Shown here one piece after another: positions 32,516-42,745 of a stretch of 64,000 nt of DNA; position 1 is the first letter of the stretch, and each line of letters begins with the position of its first letter. Location: contig CM055115.1 of the NCBI GenBank assembly GCA_029204225.1, forward strand, positions 8,737,466 through 8,801,465. Reading direction: 5' to 3'. The notes beneath the pieces were generated by a model, which was not told the DNA's origin, searched no databases, and saw only the letters and a list, made by a program, of their open reading frames with translations. Made by a program: the position numbers and the translations under genes. Source of the stretch: Diphasiastrum complanatum (Eukaryota > Streptophyta > Lycopodiopsida > Lycopodiales > Lycopodiaceae).

Positions 32516-35095
32516 TTATTTTCTAGTATGAAAAACATGAGAACCAATATCCACTTGCATAGCTTCATCTACACAAGAAAATTCTTCAAAACATGTGAAT
32601 AAAGCAAAGTGAGTCGCTTCCATGTGCTTACCTTTCTCTTGATCATCAAAGATATCAAAGATATGAATATCTTCAGACCTGAACCTCTGGAAATACTCCC
32701 TCTCAAACATATGATCTAGATTCAACAAGATCTCATCAATGCTTGATCTCGATCTCCCACAAAGGTTAGTGAAAACAATGTCACCAATGTCACCATCATA
32801 AATCAAAAGATAGATTCCAAATTTTCCATCCAACATGAAGTAGAGTAGGTGAAGATGAGTATCAAACCTAATAAATCCAGCCCTCTTGAGTCCATAACAA
32901 ACCTCAATAAGCTCACCAATGAGATCTCCCTTGCCTTGAAGAAATTGCCTCTCGATTTGTTCCATGTAGTCTTCTCCAACCAACTTTTTGCCATCTTGAT
33001 CATGAGTGATCAATTCATAATCATAGAATCCTTTGAGTTGATGAAGAGATGTGAGATCCATGCCTTGGATCTTCCCAAGAACCAATCTTTCATTGCTCTT
33101 TCCTTCATAAGACTCCCTCTTAATGATTGCATCATAAGAAGTAGAAACCTCAAAAACATTAGAAGCCATGAAAAAAATGATTAGTACATTCAACATAAGA
33201 ATGATTGAAGTACTCTCTTTTTTCAAACAAGAACTTCTACTCAATGTTTTAGGTAATGACTCACATGATAATGATTCCTCCTCACTATCATTCAAAATGA
33301 CATCATTCAAAGTACATCCTACTTTGAACTCTTCACATACTTCTCTTCTTCTTGACTTGTGACTATCTCCCTCACCAAGTCTCTTGATAGAACCATTTGA
33401 TCTACTCTCTTTATGAGGAAATGTGACTCCACTTGCTGCAAAAATGACTTTCTTGGACTCATCACTAAAAAATGTAGAAGAACCACCTCCTTCATGAATG
33501 CACCTAGCAACATCTTTTGACATATGATCAAAGAAATCATTAACAACAATCTTTTCCAAGGAAGAACCTTCACCTCCATTGATGAAGTTAGCTCTTTCCT
33601 TATCTTTTGCATGCTTGCACTTGCCATGAAGAACCATTGAAACACCATCATTATCCTCAAGACTAGCCAAGTTAGCACAAAGATGAACATCTCCAAGAAG
33701 CATATTAGATCTTGACCTAGATCTAGCATAAGGAAGCTTGTTAGACTTTGCATAAGATCCAACAATCTTATTGATGCTAAAAGATAACTTTGGAAAGTTG
33801 AGACCAATCTCCTTTTCCATTCCATCCTTTTTGTTAGCCATAACAAAAGCATCAAGCTTTAAAAGTCTACCTTGTCTATTGCCCCTAGCAACCAAGATTT
33901 CTTCCTTTGTAATGAAACAAGCATCACCACCAAACTTTACCATGTATCCTTTCTTTATCATTTGACCAACACTTAGCAAATTCTTTGAAAGTGAAGGAAT
34001 GTAAAGAACACCATCAAGTCTTGCTTTCCTATTAGTAGAGAGACAAATAGGAATTGAACCAATACCTTCAATCACACACTCACCACCATTGGCCATGTGA
34101 ATTGCTTTCTTGGCTCCATCATAAGTGACCAAAGAAGTAAAGAACTCCTTGTGACTAGTCATGTGTGAGCTAGCTCCACTATCAATCCACCATGAATCTT
34201 TGTCACCTTCACTTGATATTGGACTTGATGAACACATCAAAAGAGAATCACCACCACCTAGACCCTCATCATTAGTAGTAAAGTTGATTTGCTTGCTACC
34301 TTCATCTCTTTGCTTCTTCAAACATTCATTTGCAAAATGCCCTTTGATTCCACAATAAAAGCATTTCAACTTAGACTTATCTTTCTTTTTTCCAAAAGAA
34401 GAAGTCTCACCTTGATCTTGCCCTTTAGACCACTTGCCTTTGCCTTTGCCCTTGAACTTGCCTTTGATGAACATAGCATCCTCTTCATAATGAGATGTCG
34501 ATGTAGATCCACCTCCTCTTGATTGAAGCCTATACTCCTCATTCACCAAGATCTCTTGCAAATCCACAATACTTGGCAAAGTCTTTTGAATAGCAAAACT
34601 TTGAACAAGATTAGCATGATCATCCAACAAGCCATTAAGTATAACTTGAACAAGCTCTACCTCCTTAATGCTTTCATCAATACATGCTAACTCATCATTG
34701 AATGCCTTAACCCTCAAAACAAAAGCATGAGTACTCTCTTCCCTCTTTTGCAAACTTTGAAAGATTTGCCTCCTAAGAGTAAGCACTCTTGATGTAGACT
34801 TGGATTCATAAAGCTTTTTCAAAATTTCCCAAGCCTCCAAAGATGATGTGCACTTACCAACTTCCTTGAGAAGTTCATTGGTAACATTCATCTTAATCAT
34901 GTGTAGAGCTTTCTTTGCTCTCTTGTCATACCTCACTTGATCTTGAGGTGCTTGAGGTCTCTCCTCCACACCTGCAACAATCTCCATCAACTCATTCATC
35001 TCCAATAAGGACTCCATCCTCACCTTCCAAGTAGAATAGTTGATTGAGGTAAGCCTATCATTGCTCTCCAACATAAATCCACCACTTGTAGCCAT
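32516..35095 (-). CDS. C-prime Gag-protease with atypical C-terminal extension (859 aa)
   Basis: Begins MATSGGFMLESNDRL. Residues 1-415 closely follow the autonomous family-C protein: copia gag, zinc knuckle CFYCGIKGHFANEC (245-258), protease WWIDSGASSHMT (302-313). After about 420 the WHKRMGHLN pre-integrase motif, the HHCC motif and the D-D-E integrase are absent. A short island KLPYARSRSRS (453-463) still matches family C. Residues 710-800 look like a degenerate RT: YMEQ, CYGLKRAG for YGLKQAPR, and LLIYDGD in place of LLIYVDD, so the catalytic Asp pair is lost. The stop TAA (32516-32518) is followed in the same frame by 31508-32491. It is probably packaged and mobilised by a helper. Confidence 0.85.
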   Translation of the reverse strand: MATSGGFMLESNDRLTSINYSTWKVRMESLLEMNELMEIVAGVEERPQAPQDQVRYDKRAKKALHMIKMNVTNELLKEVGKCTSSLEAWEILKKLYESKSTSRVLTLRRQIFQSLQKREESTHAFVLRVKAFNDELACIDESIKEVELVQVILNGLLDDHANLVQSFAIQKTLPSIVDLQEILVNEEYRLQSRGGGSTSTSHYEEDAMFIKGKFKGKGKGKWSKGQDQGETSSFGKKKDKSKLKCFYCGIKGHFANECLKKQRDEGSKQINFTTNDEGLGGGDSLLMCSSSPISSEGDKDSWWIDSGASSHMTSHKEFFTSLVTYDGAKKAIHMANGGECVIEGIGSIPICLSTNRKARLDGVLYIPSLSKNLLSVGQMIKKGYMVKFGGDACFITKEEILVARGNRQGRLLKLDAFVMANKKDGMEKEIGLNFPKLSFSINKIVGSYAKSNKLPYARSRSRSNMLLGDVHLCANLASLEDNDGVSMVLHGKCKHAKDKERANFINGGEGSSLEKIVVNDFFDHMSKDVARCIHEGGGSSTFFSDESKKVIFAASGVTFPHKESRSNGSIKRLGEGDSHKSRRREVCEEFKVGCTLNDVILNDSEEESLSCESLPKTLSRSSCLKKESTSIILMLNVLIIFFMASNVFEVSTSYDAIIKRESYEGKSNERLVLGKIQGMDLTSLHQLKGFYDYELITHDQDGKKLVGEDYMEQIERQFLQGKGDLIGELIEVCYGLKRAGFIRFDTHLHLLYFMLDGKFGIYLLIYDGDIGDIVFTNLCGRSRSSIDEILLNLDHMFEREYFQRFRSEDIHIFDIFDDQEKGKHMEATHFALFTCFEEFSCVDEAMQVDIGSHVFHTRK

Positions 35096-35684
35096 GTTGA
35101 AGTGACCTGATCTTCTCTTTCAACCTGTTCCAATGCACAAAGCACTCTCTTGAATGTCAAAAAATGAACTCAAGAAGAAATCACAAAGATATGGAACCTC
35201 TCAAATCTCTTCTAGCACTTCTAACTAGAAAATCAACACATAGAATAGTGAAATCTTGATCAACCTATGATCTATCCTCAATCTAATGATTCTTGCCACT
35301 TCCTAAGATTGAAACACACTCAAATAAAGTTCAGTAACCTCACAAACTAGAGATCCAATCAAAATTAGGGTTTTGACAAAATCACAAAAAATTGAATATC
35401 TCAAATTCTACATGCAATTTCTAGAAACTTGGTATATCTTCTTGTAGACTCCAATGAGACCTTCCTAATGCACCAAAAATCATCTAATTCCAGTAAGCCA
35501 AGTGTTAAATCGGAATTGATCAAGTATATAACCCTATATTGAGTTTTGACCTACAAAAGATCAATTCTACACATGCAAAAATGCTGATTTTTGAGTAGAG
35601 ATCAATCTAGCATGCTCTAGCATTGGTAACTCCTCAAACTTCTTGCTAAAGATGGCTGATCCTTTCATAACCTGAGACACAATA

Positions 35685-35696
35685 GCTCTGATACCA
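35685..35696 (-). promoter_or_regulatory. C-prime primer-binding site
   Basis: Reads TGGTATCAGAGC on the minus strand, abutting the LTR end with no spacer. Confidence 0.9.
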
Positions 35697-36350
35697 TGTG
35701 AAGGATTTCAGATCATTCAAGATCCAATCCAAGTCCCAAATCTTTGGTTACAATAAGGAGCAAACCAACAATCCTGCCAATGTAGAAAAATCAGCATCTA
35801 CATACAAAATGAGATGCAAACTCTAAGAGATATTGATCAAACATGAACCAAAACATAAAATATGTTTGCTGTTCGTACAATTACAATACCCTACTGTATT
35901 TCACACGTGTGGAACCGAAAATAGCAATAAATGATCATTCTACACACAAGATTGCAAGATAACACCAAGATAGTGCACCAATGAGTAGTAGAACCCAAAG
36001 AGAACCATGTATAATGATGAAATGAGAGAGAGAAGAGAGAAGATGTGTCTCTCCAATAGTTACATCCTTTTATAGAGTTTCCAAACCCTATTTGGCCACT
36101 TGGCTTTCCCTCCAAAATGTAAACCCTACTATTTTTGGGTCTAGATTCAATGTACCCAAAGTTCAAATTTGAATCTCTCTCAAACTCGACTACCAACTTT
36201 CCCACACTTTCCAAAAGTGTTTATTGAATGTAGTTTAAACTAATATAACTTCAAAAAGTTTATCTCTAAGTCTAAAATGAGTTTTGGCCTCTTATTAACA
36301 ATTTACCAAAATGTGACTAAACTAGACTAAACTAGTTGAAATCTCTCACA
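35697..36350 (-). repeat. C-prime 5' LTR with promoter motifs
   Basis: In element orientation this is the promoter-bearing LTR. It has a TATA-like CTATAAAAGG (complement of 36066-36075) and, downstream in the transcript direction, CACACGTGTG (35902-35911), an extended G-box. Motif presence is seen; activity is inferred. Confidence 0.85.
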
Positions 36351-36699
36351 AAGGCAGTCGATGATCCTAGGGAGTTGTAACATATTCCCAATCATTATTC
36401 TTGTTAATACATTATGAATATGCACGTGAATTAGACATTGGCCATTGAGTTGAAATGAATCCATAGGAATAAGAGTCGCGAGTAGAGGCCACTTCAAGCT
36501 CTTGTGAAATGGATCCATGAGGCATTGAACAAGATTGGTATGAGTTGGATTTCTATGGCATAATGAAATCTCTTCATTGCTAGTAGTATCCATGTTGAAT
36601 ACCTCATTTCCATTAGATTGTTGTCAAAAATAAAATCATTCACTGAAGCTCCCAAATCAAACTGAAATGGTTCGCATATCGATGCCTTTAGCTCGTAGT
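36351..36699. other. Resumed gypsy LTR and unknown segment (mirror of 24271-24600)
   Basis: Continues the sequence broken at 30858, beginning with the duplicated AAGG, and pairs with 24271-24600 reversed. The minus-strand 88-codon frame (36327-36593) is the same MDTTSNEEISL frame. Confidence 0.6.
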
Positions 36700-37185
36700 G
36701 ATGAAATTAAATTCTTTTTTGTAATTAATAAATTATACTGTTCATGCTCTTTTTGATTGAAAGACACTTAACGAATTAACTTATCTTTTTGGCTTGTAAA
36801 ACTTTGTGCCTGTTCAGATATATTCTAAGCAAAATACTGACACAATGGTAATACTACCAGGGAGCCATAGTAAAGGCCACGAGCAATTGAGATAGAGTAA
36901 TCACAATTACTATTTCCTCTACCAAGTAAATTGTAGACCTCAATTATCTTGCCTTTCAAGAATATAAACAACGATAAAAGATTTTCTATTTTTTCAGTTA
37001 ATTTGATGCCATGTTACTCCTCAATATCCAGCTAGTAAAGAATCTTGCGATAGTCATTCTAGAGGTGCAACTAGTGAAGAATCACTCAACAAAATTTCCT
37101 TACTGCAGAAATGAGTTTTGTCCTTCCCACAACTATGTCATCAAAAAGATCACGTACGATGCACACCAAACTTTCCAAACCTTCA
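36700..37185 (-). pseudogene. BPS1-like 3'-end fragment (right arm)
   Basis: Mirror of 23770-24262: the last codons of the BPS1-like gene with changes near the stop, plus 3' flank. Confidence 0.8.
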
Positions 37186-38440
37186 AAGTATTCACTGTAT
37201 TTATCTTCCTATTTTGTGTATACCATCCATAGTAATGGATAATAAAAATCAACTAGTAGCTCTATTCAACTTTTCTATGAGTATTTTTGGACATTCAACA
37301 TCTTATCATTGGATGTTACAAGAAACCTTAAGTAATGATCTGTTTTGAAGGTTTGGCTGCAATTATTTTCAAAGGCCGGATCCTTTTCTCTCAAATATTC
37401 TAAAGCGATATCATGTGAAGTCTTTCATTTATTACCACATATTAGATTCCACTTTTAACCTCACAATTGACATCCAAAACTGCGGATAACTCAATGGTCA
37501 CAAAGATATCAGTTACGAGTTCAACTGAATGAATTCAAACCAGGACATCAATAACCAGTATTAAGCAATTATTTATAGGGATTACCAAAATCCTAACTGC
37601 AAAATACATTTCCTGATACTACTTACTACCATCTGATGTCCACTCTTCTTCCTTCCTTAGAATTTTCAGTTCTCTGGAAATCTATTTCAGCTAAGGTACC
37701 AAAAAGATGTAATGACAGTAGTAAATGTTTAAAAATCAGTTACAATAGGAAAAAGTCCAAAACAATTTATGTTATATCAAAAATCATTTACTAGTATGTG
37801 AAACCGTACTAGTCTGATCTTTTGAATATAATTCACCATAGGATTTTACTGGAAATGAAATCAGTTATGTAATTTCTATTACGACAAATTTTCCAATCAA
37901 ATTGGACTGTTTTTCCTTTTTATTGACTGGTTTGGCATTACTCCGTTAATATTGATAAAACCTATCCAAACACAGAATATAAAATTACATGAATGGAAAT
38001 CCCACCAATAGAATTTCAATAATTCTTGAATCATATGCTGTCAGATTTACTGTCTAGATAAAGAATACCATTCTCACTCATTCAATCTGATCATTTCATA
38101 TTGTTTGATGATTTTAATAAAATTTAACGAGTATCTTGCACAAACATTTCTTTGACTGATAGAATTCTAGCGATCAACATCAATTAGAAAACTATTAGAC
38201 AAGTAACTTTCAAATTTTTACCAAATTCAAATTCAACAACAAAGAAAAAAAATTCAAATTTTAACTTTCAATCTGGGAGTTCCCAACTCCAAAAGTAAAA
38301 AGAATGACAATACAATAAACCTGTCCGCAATTTCATTGCGGTTCCTCCTGTCAATTTTAACTTATCTATCACCACAAAGTAATTTAGACTTAGTGAAAAT
38401 ACTGTGACCAATTCTGAGTGATAAACTCAATTTAATGAAT
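37186..38440. other. AT-rich spacer (right arm)
   Basis: Mirror of 22546-23769. No gene recognised. Confidence 0.55.
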
Positions 38441-38830
38441 TCACTAAAGGAGCATGATGCAAGACTGGAGTTTTCAACATGTTTGGGTGCCACGCATCAC
38501 CATCCTAGGTGGTCACGTGTCGCCGACAAGACCGTGCTTGAAGGGACCCACTGTGCTATGCCTATATAGTGGTGGGGTTTCTCTCTTTCCATTCACTCAA
38601 TCTACCCAGGAGTTCGTGGATGGAGAGCACGTGCATGACCCGGGATGCATCTTTAGGCTTGGAGATGTGTGCTAGGGAGCGTAGAGTGCGTATGGGATGC
38701 CAATTATCGTAGGAGGCTTGACCGGGCATGATTATGTCGATTGCTCCAGTGCATGGGGGTGGGTCGGTTGTGACCCTACGGATGGGCAGTTACGGTGCAT
38801 CGTCACTTGTATGGGGTCTACGGAACCTTT
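38441..38830 (+). mobile_element. Gypsy-like LTR fragment (right arm)
   Basis: Mirror of 22291-22545 and its continuation. Starts at AGGAGCATGATGC without the LTR head found at 30476, contains CTATATAG near 38562, and runs into the segment also seen after 36351. Confidence 0.6.
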
Positions 38831-39367
38831 AAGGCAGTCAATGATCCTAGGGAGTTGTAACATATTCCCAATCATTATTCTTGTTAATACATTCTGAATA
38901 TGCACGTGAATTAGATATTGGCCATTGAGTTGAAGAGAATCCATAGGAATAAGAGTCTCCAATAGAAGCCACTTTAAGCTCTTGTGAAATGGATTCATGA
39001 GGCATTGAACAAGAATCCGAGTAATGATATGAGTTGGATTTCTATGCAATAATGAAATCTCTTCATTGCTAGTAGTATCCATGTTGAATACCTCATACTC
39101 CATTAGATTGTTGTCAAAAATAAAATCATTCACTAAAGCTCCCAGATCAAACTGAAATGGTTCGCATATCGGGTTCTTAAAATAGCCACTCAATTTCAAG
39201 CCATGGAATATTGGTGCTGTATAGTCCTCATTTTGAAAGTCTGGTGAATGTCTTGATCGACTTTCTTTGAGCATAACACTATTCTCAATTTGAAGACCAA
39301 AAAAGCTCTTCATGTGATCAAGATGAATGTGACAAATTGAACTTCTCAAGGAAGTTGGTAAGTGCAC
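38732..39367 (-). other. 211-codon frame of unknown meaning
   Basis: Mirror of the 161-codon frame at 21618-22103, longer because it lacks the 2-base insertion. The N-terminal 17 codons are antisense family-C gag, the middle is unique, and the C-terminal part is antisense gypsy LTR-related DNA. The composite origin argues against a real gene. No domain recognised. Confidence 0.3.
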
Positions 39368-39890
39368 TACATCTAGTAAGGCTTGGGAATCTCTAAAGAA
39401 GGTTTATGAGTCCAAGTTTACATCAAGGGTTCTAACCCTTAGGAGTCAAATCTTTTCAAGTTTTTAAAATAAGGATGAAAGTGCTTATGCTTTTGTTTTG
39501 AGGGTTAAAGCATTCAATGATGAGTTAGCATGTATTGATGAAAGACTTAAGGAGATAGCACTTGTTCAAGTAGTTTTCAATGGCTTGTTGGATGATCATG
39601 CTAATCTTGCTCAAAGTTTTGTTATTCAAAAGACATTGCCAAGTATTGTGGACATGCAAGAAATCTTGGTGAATAAGGAGTTTAGGCTTCTATCAAGAGG
39701 AGGATCCACTTCCACATCTCAACCTGGAAAGGAGGAGGCTATGTTCTCAAAGGGCAAGTTCAAGGGCAACAACAAAGTCAAGTGATCTAAAGGACAATCT
39801 CAAGGTGAGTCTTCTACTTTTGTTGGCAAGAAGAAAGATAAATCTAAGCTTAAATGCTTCTATTGTGGAGTCAAAACATGGCAAGGTTGT
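39340..39890 (+). pseudogene. Family-C copia gag fragment (right arm)
   Basis: Mirror of 21081-21656. Plus strand: GKCTTSSKAWESLKKVYESK-like, then MRVKAFNDELACIDE and LDDHANLAQSFVIQKTLPS (39498-39785), a stop, and LKCFYCGVK broken before the His/Cys pair. No LTRs adjoin it. Confidence 0.8.
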
Positions 39891-40541
39891 CATCGATGGG
39901 ACCAAGTCCCGACATTTGTGACATTGTGTAGCACATATATGACATAGTGTACATATGACAAGGATGTGTGTACATTGTAAAAATTGAAAAGTACTGTATT
40001 GATAGATTTCTGCCATCGTAGGACACTTAAGATTTCAATTCCAACAGTTTGTCCTTTCATGAATTGTATCCCAAGGGATCAATCACAAATTTGAGTTTAT
40101 TGAACTTCTGCCTTAAACAATTGCAATTGATGATCATATGCCTATAGCTCGTAGTGATGAAATTAATTTTTTTTTTGTAATTAATAAATTATATTGTTCA
40201 TGCTCTTTTTGATTGAAAGACACTTAACGAATTAAGTTCTCTTTTTGGCTTGTAAAACTTTGTGCCCGTTCAGATATATTCTAAGCAAAATGCTGATGCA
40301 ATGGTAATACTACAAAGGAGCCATAGTAAAGGCCACGAGCAATTGAGACAGAGCAATCACAATTACAATTTTCTCTACCAAGTAAATTGTAGACCTCAAT
40401 TATCTTGCCTTTCAAGAATATAAACAACGATAAAAGATTTCTATTTTTGTCAGTTAATTTGATGCCATGTTACTCCTCAATATCCAGCTAGTAAAGAATC
40501 TTGCGATAGTCATTCTAGATGTGCAACTAGCGAAGAATCAC
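39891..40541. other. 3' flank of the right-arm BPS1-like copy
   Basis: Mirror of 20421-21080. AT-rich; no gene. Confidence 0.6.
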
Positions 40542-41486
40542 TCAACAAAATTTCGTTACTGCAGAAATGAGTTTTGTCCTACCCGCGACTATGTCATCAA
40601 AAAGATCACGTACGGTGCACTCCAAACTTTTCAAACCACAGTTCAGACTGTTTAAGCTATGCCGAAGCTCCGTAACATCTGACATTTGCAATTCGAACGA
40701 GCGCGGAACCTGTTCTCCAAATGACTGAAATTCAATGAAAAAATTATCCACATGAGCTTGCATGTTTCCATATTCTCTTAGAAGGATTTTCTCTTTCGTT
40801 TCCTCACTGAACCGCATGCCAATTCGTTCGATAAGCGTTTGATGTGAATTAGACGTAGATTTAGCTCATTCGCCCGTCGAACAAATCGCAATCAGTTTAG
40901 CGGAGTAAGAACTATCCATGTGAAGGAGTCCAAACAGAAGAATCATTGAAACGAAAGAAATTATGCTCTTCATGGGGTAAATTACTGCGCAAGGATCAAA
41001 TTGCTTTGCATATCTGCTACCAAAATACCAAAGCTCCTCCTCTGCCTCAAGTTTCATATCAACAAGTTGCTTGTTTGCTTGATGTATTCTGGACATCTCT
41101 CGTCGGCAATGATTTAGAGCCTGAACTATGGTATCATAATCATCCCCACCTGCTTGAAGAGCTTCAACAGCTATATGGACTACCCGCCCATAAATTCGCA
41201 ATCTGGAAATACCCGTCATCAAAGCTTTATAAACATTCATAAGTCGCACTGTCTCATCCATCAGAGTACTAAAGCATTTTAATGGAAAAACAACCTTCTC
41301 CGCTAGATCCAAAACGGCTGCAAGAGAAGATCTGAGGATATCCACAGCATACTGCATCCAGTCTATTGTGAAAAACTTATCTCCAATTGACTCTTCCAAT
41401 TTTTGCAGACATGACAACAAATTGTCGTGAAATGACATATTGGCAGCACCATGACCGTGAGATCGCAGCGAATTCACAAAAACCAT
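40542..41486 (-). pseudogene. BPS1/UPF0496-like gene, copy with one nonsense codon
   Basis: Same frame and length as 19476-20420, but codon 207 is TGA where the other copy has TGG (Trp), giving a 206-residue product (40866-41486). The frame then stays open to the normal stop (40542-41486 overall). The truncated product would keep the WMQYAVDIL and LMDETVRLMN regions and the hydrophobic segment and lose the C-terminal helical third. Missense differences from the open copy include Ala/Pro near residue 69, Leu/Arg near 100 and, after the stop, Leu/Met, Phe/Tyr, Ser/Phe, Arg/Gln and Glu/Lys. Few synonymous differences were seen, which fits relaxed constraint. A genuine short form or a sequencing error cannot be excluded. 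Confidence 0.75.
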
Positions 41487-41791
41487 GGCGTTGTTTCTTT
41501 AGGCAGAGTTAAGGAAGCAACCTTTGCCGTCTGTGTATTTTGCAGAAATCAAGGTAAGGCTACCTGCCTACCGCTGTACCTTCTGAAATAGCTTGAGAAC
41601 GTTGTCAAGAAAAAAAAATTATGAAGTAAAATTCGCCTTGAGATTTTCGACGAACCCAGCTACGGATTATCACTGACTCAGAGGTTCGAAGGAATTTATT
41701 GAGTTCCGCCCTCTGTCTCTTACATTCAACACGTCTGCATTCAAGTAAGGCTGTTTTTGGCAAATCGTTCGCACTCTCACTCTCGCTCGCT

Positions 41792-41795
<4 letters not shown>

Positions 41796-41836
<41 letters not shown>
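41796..41836 (-). repeat. GA/CT microsatellite, right-arm copy
   Basis: A 41-base pure CT tract (GA on the gene strand), versus 25 bases in the left arm. Confidence 0.9.
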
Positions 41837-41839
<3 letters not shown>

Positions 41840-41869
41840 CAAGTGTGTGGTGTTCTCTCTATCGATCTC

Positions 41870-41877
41870 TATTTATA
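41870..41877 (-). promoter_or_regulatory. TATA box of the right-arm BPS1-like copy
   Basis: TATAAATA on the minus strand, about 385 bases before the ATG and 34 bases upstream of the CT tract. The left arm has TATCAATA here. Confidence 0.6.
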
Positions 41878-42069
41878 TGCTATTTGGACACCTTCAAAAC
41901 CCTAGTCGTTACATAATATGTAGTACCCTAGAACGTGACTAAATGCATATTGGACCCCTAAGAGGGCTAAAACTTGGGACCAAAAAACACTTTGGATACC
42001 AACCCAAAAAAGTGATCCAAGGGAGTTGCCTGAAATATGACTAGGTAATAGAATGCTATGGTTAACCTC

Positions 42070-42600
42070 GGTACTCGTTATTTATTTAGATATGTCGGAC
42101 TATGCATCGCATTTTCAAGTTGCACCGCATGCCAAAGTGCTATTTGTCTTTCAAAGAAAAGCAAATATGTCCACAAGGTGAGGATGAGGGTCTTCAGCTA
42201 GAGCCTACACTACATCATGGGTGACTAGGAGGAGGCTATGCTAGACATCACTAGTTGGCCTTTAGGTATCATGATTCAGCCCTATCTCCTTAGGCTTTAC
42301 TATGAAGAATTTAGGATTTCACTTTTAGGTTGTTTACACGTTGCAGACAATTTGTGATTTGCTTTTATGAAATTTGGATAATGGAATTATAGAAGTTGGA
42401 ACTACATGCCATTCATCGTTTATGTATGTACTACGATTTCAGACTTGTCACTGTATTCTAATTATGGTAACAAGCATTACTTCCCCTCGCATCAGACAAG
42501 CATTCATTGCATTGAATAATGATCACTTAAATAAGAATAATGAGATTCTACTATATGAGCAAAACTTCATAAGTATAATCTTGAAAATAGCATAGAGAGA
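42070..42600. other. Unrecognised AT-rich spacer (right arm)
   Basis: Mirror of 14451-15004, agreeing with unit 1 at diagnostic bases (CCCATGATG, AAAATGCGATG) rather than unit 2. Confidence 0.65.
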
Positions 42601-42745
42601 GTAAATCATTCACATCAATAAAATGAGAATAGACTAACTCACTAACTTCACTTCATTCCATTTCAAAGAAATATGCGAGAACAAATGCTCCCTCGTAGAT
42701 GTTCTAAATATGAAATAACCGTCTTAACTTCCATAACCACTTCTT
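42600..42745 (-). mobile_element. Family-B LTR fragment lacking its TATA box (right arm)
   Basis: Same deletion of CTATATAAA as 14301-14450. Confidence 0.75.

Larger units (their letters stand above)
30859..36350 (-). mobile_element. C-prime: complete non-autonomous copia element
   Basis: 5492 bp with two 654-bp LTRs (30859-31512 and 35697-36350) that look identical in the stretches I compared. Ends are TGTGA/TCACA. The flanks carry AAGG (30855-30858 and 36351-36354), and the uninterrupted target survives in the left arm (complement near 24600), so this is a clean insertion younger than the inverted duplication. PBS 35685-35696 (initiator Met tRNA) and PPT 31513-31522 mark minus-strand orientation. 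Gag and protease are retained; canonical integrase and RT are not. LTR ends, PBS, PPT and Gag match the autonomous element at 54421-60281, the likely family helper. Confidence 0.9.

Noticed and set aside
32849-34522. Plus-strand frames opposite the C-prime Gag frame, and a 178-codon minus-strand frame at 33319-33855
   Set aside because: They overlap the in-frame Gag extension, show no domain, and the element's ends and PBS set the coding strand and frame.
30855-36354. A 5-base target duplication for C-prime
   Set aside because: Only AAGG (4 bases) is shared by the two flanks; the fifth base differs from that expected from the uninterrupted copy, so I report 4.
41605-41942. Frames with Arg-Glu or Ser-Leu runs around the microsatellite (also 19037-19394)
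   Set aside because: These are translations of a GA/CT repeat, not proteins.
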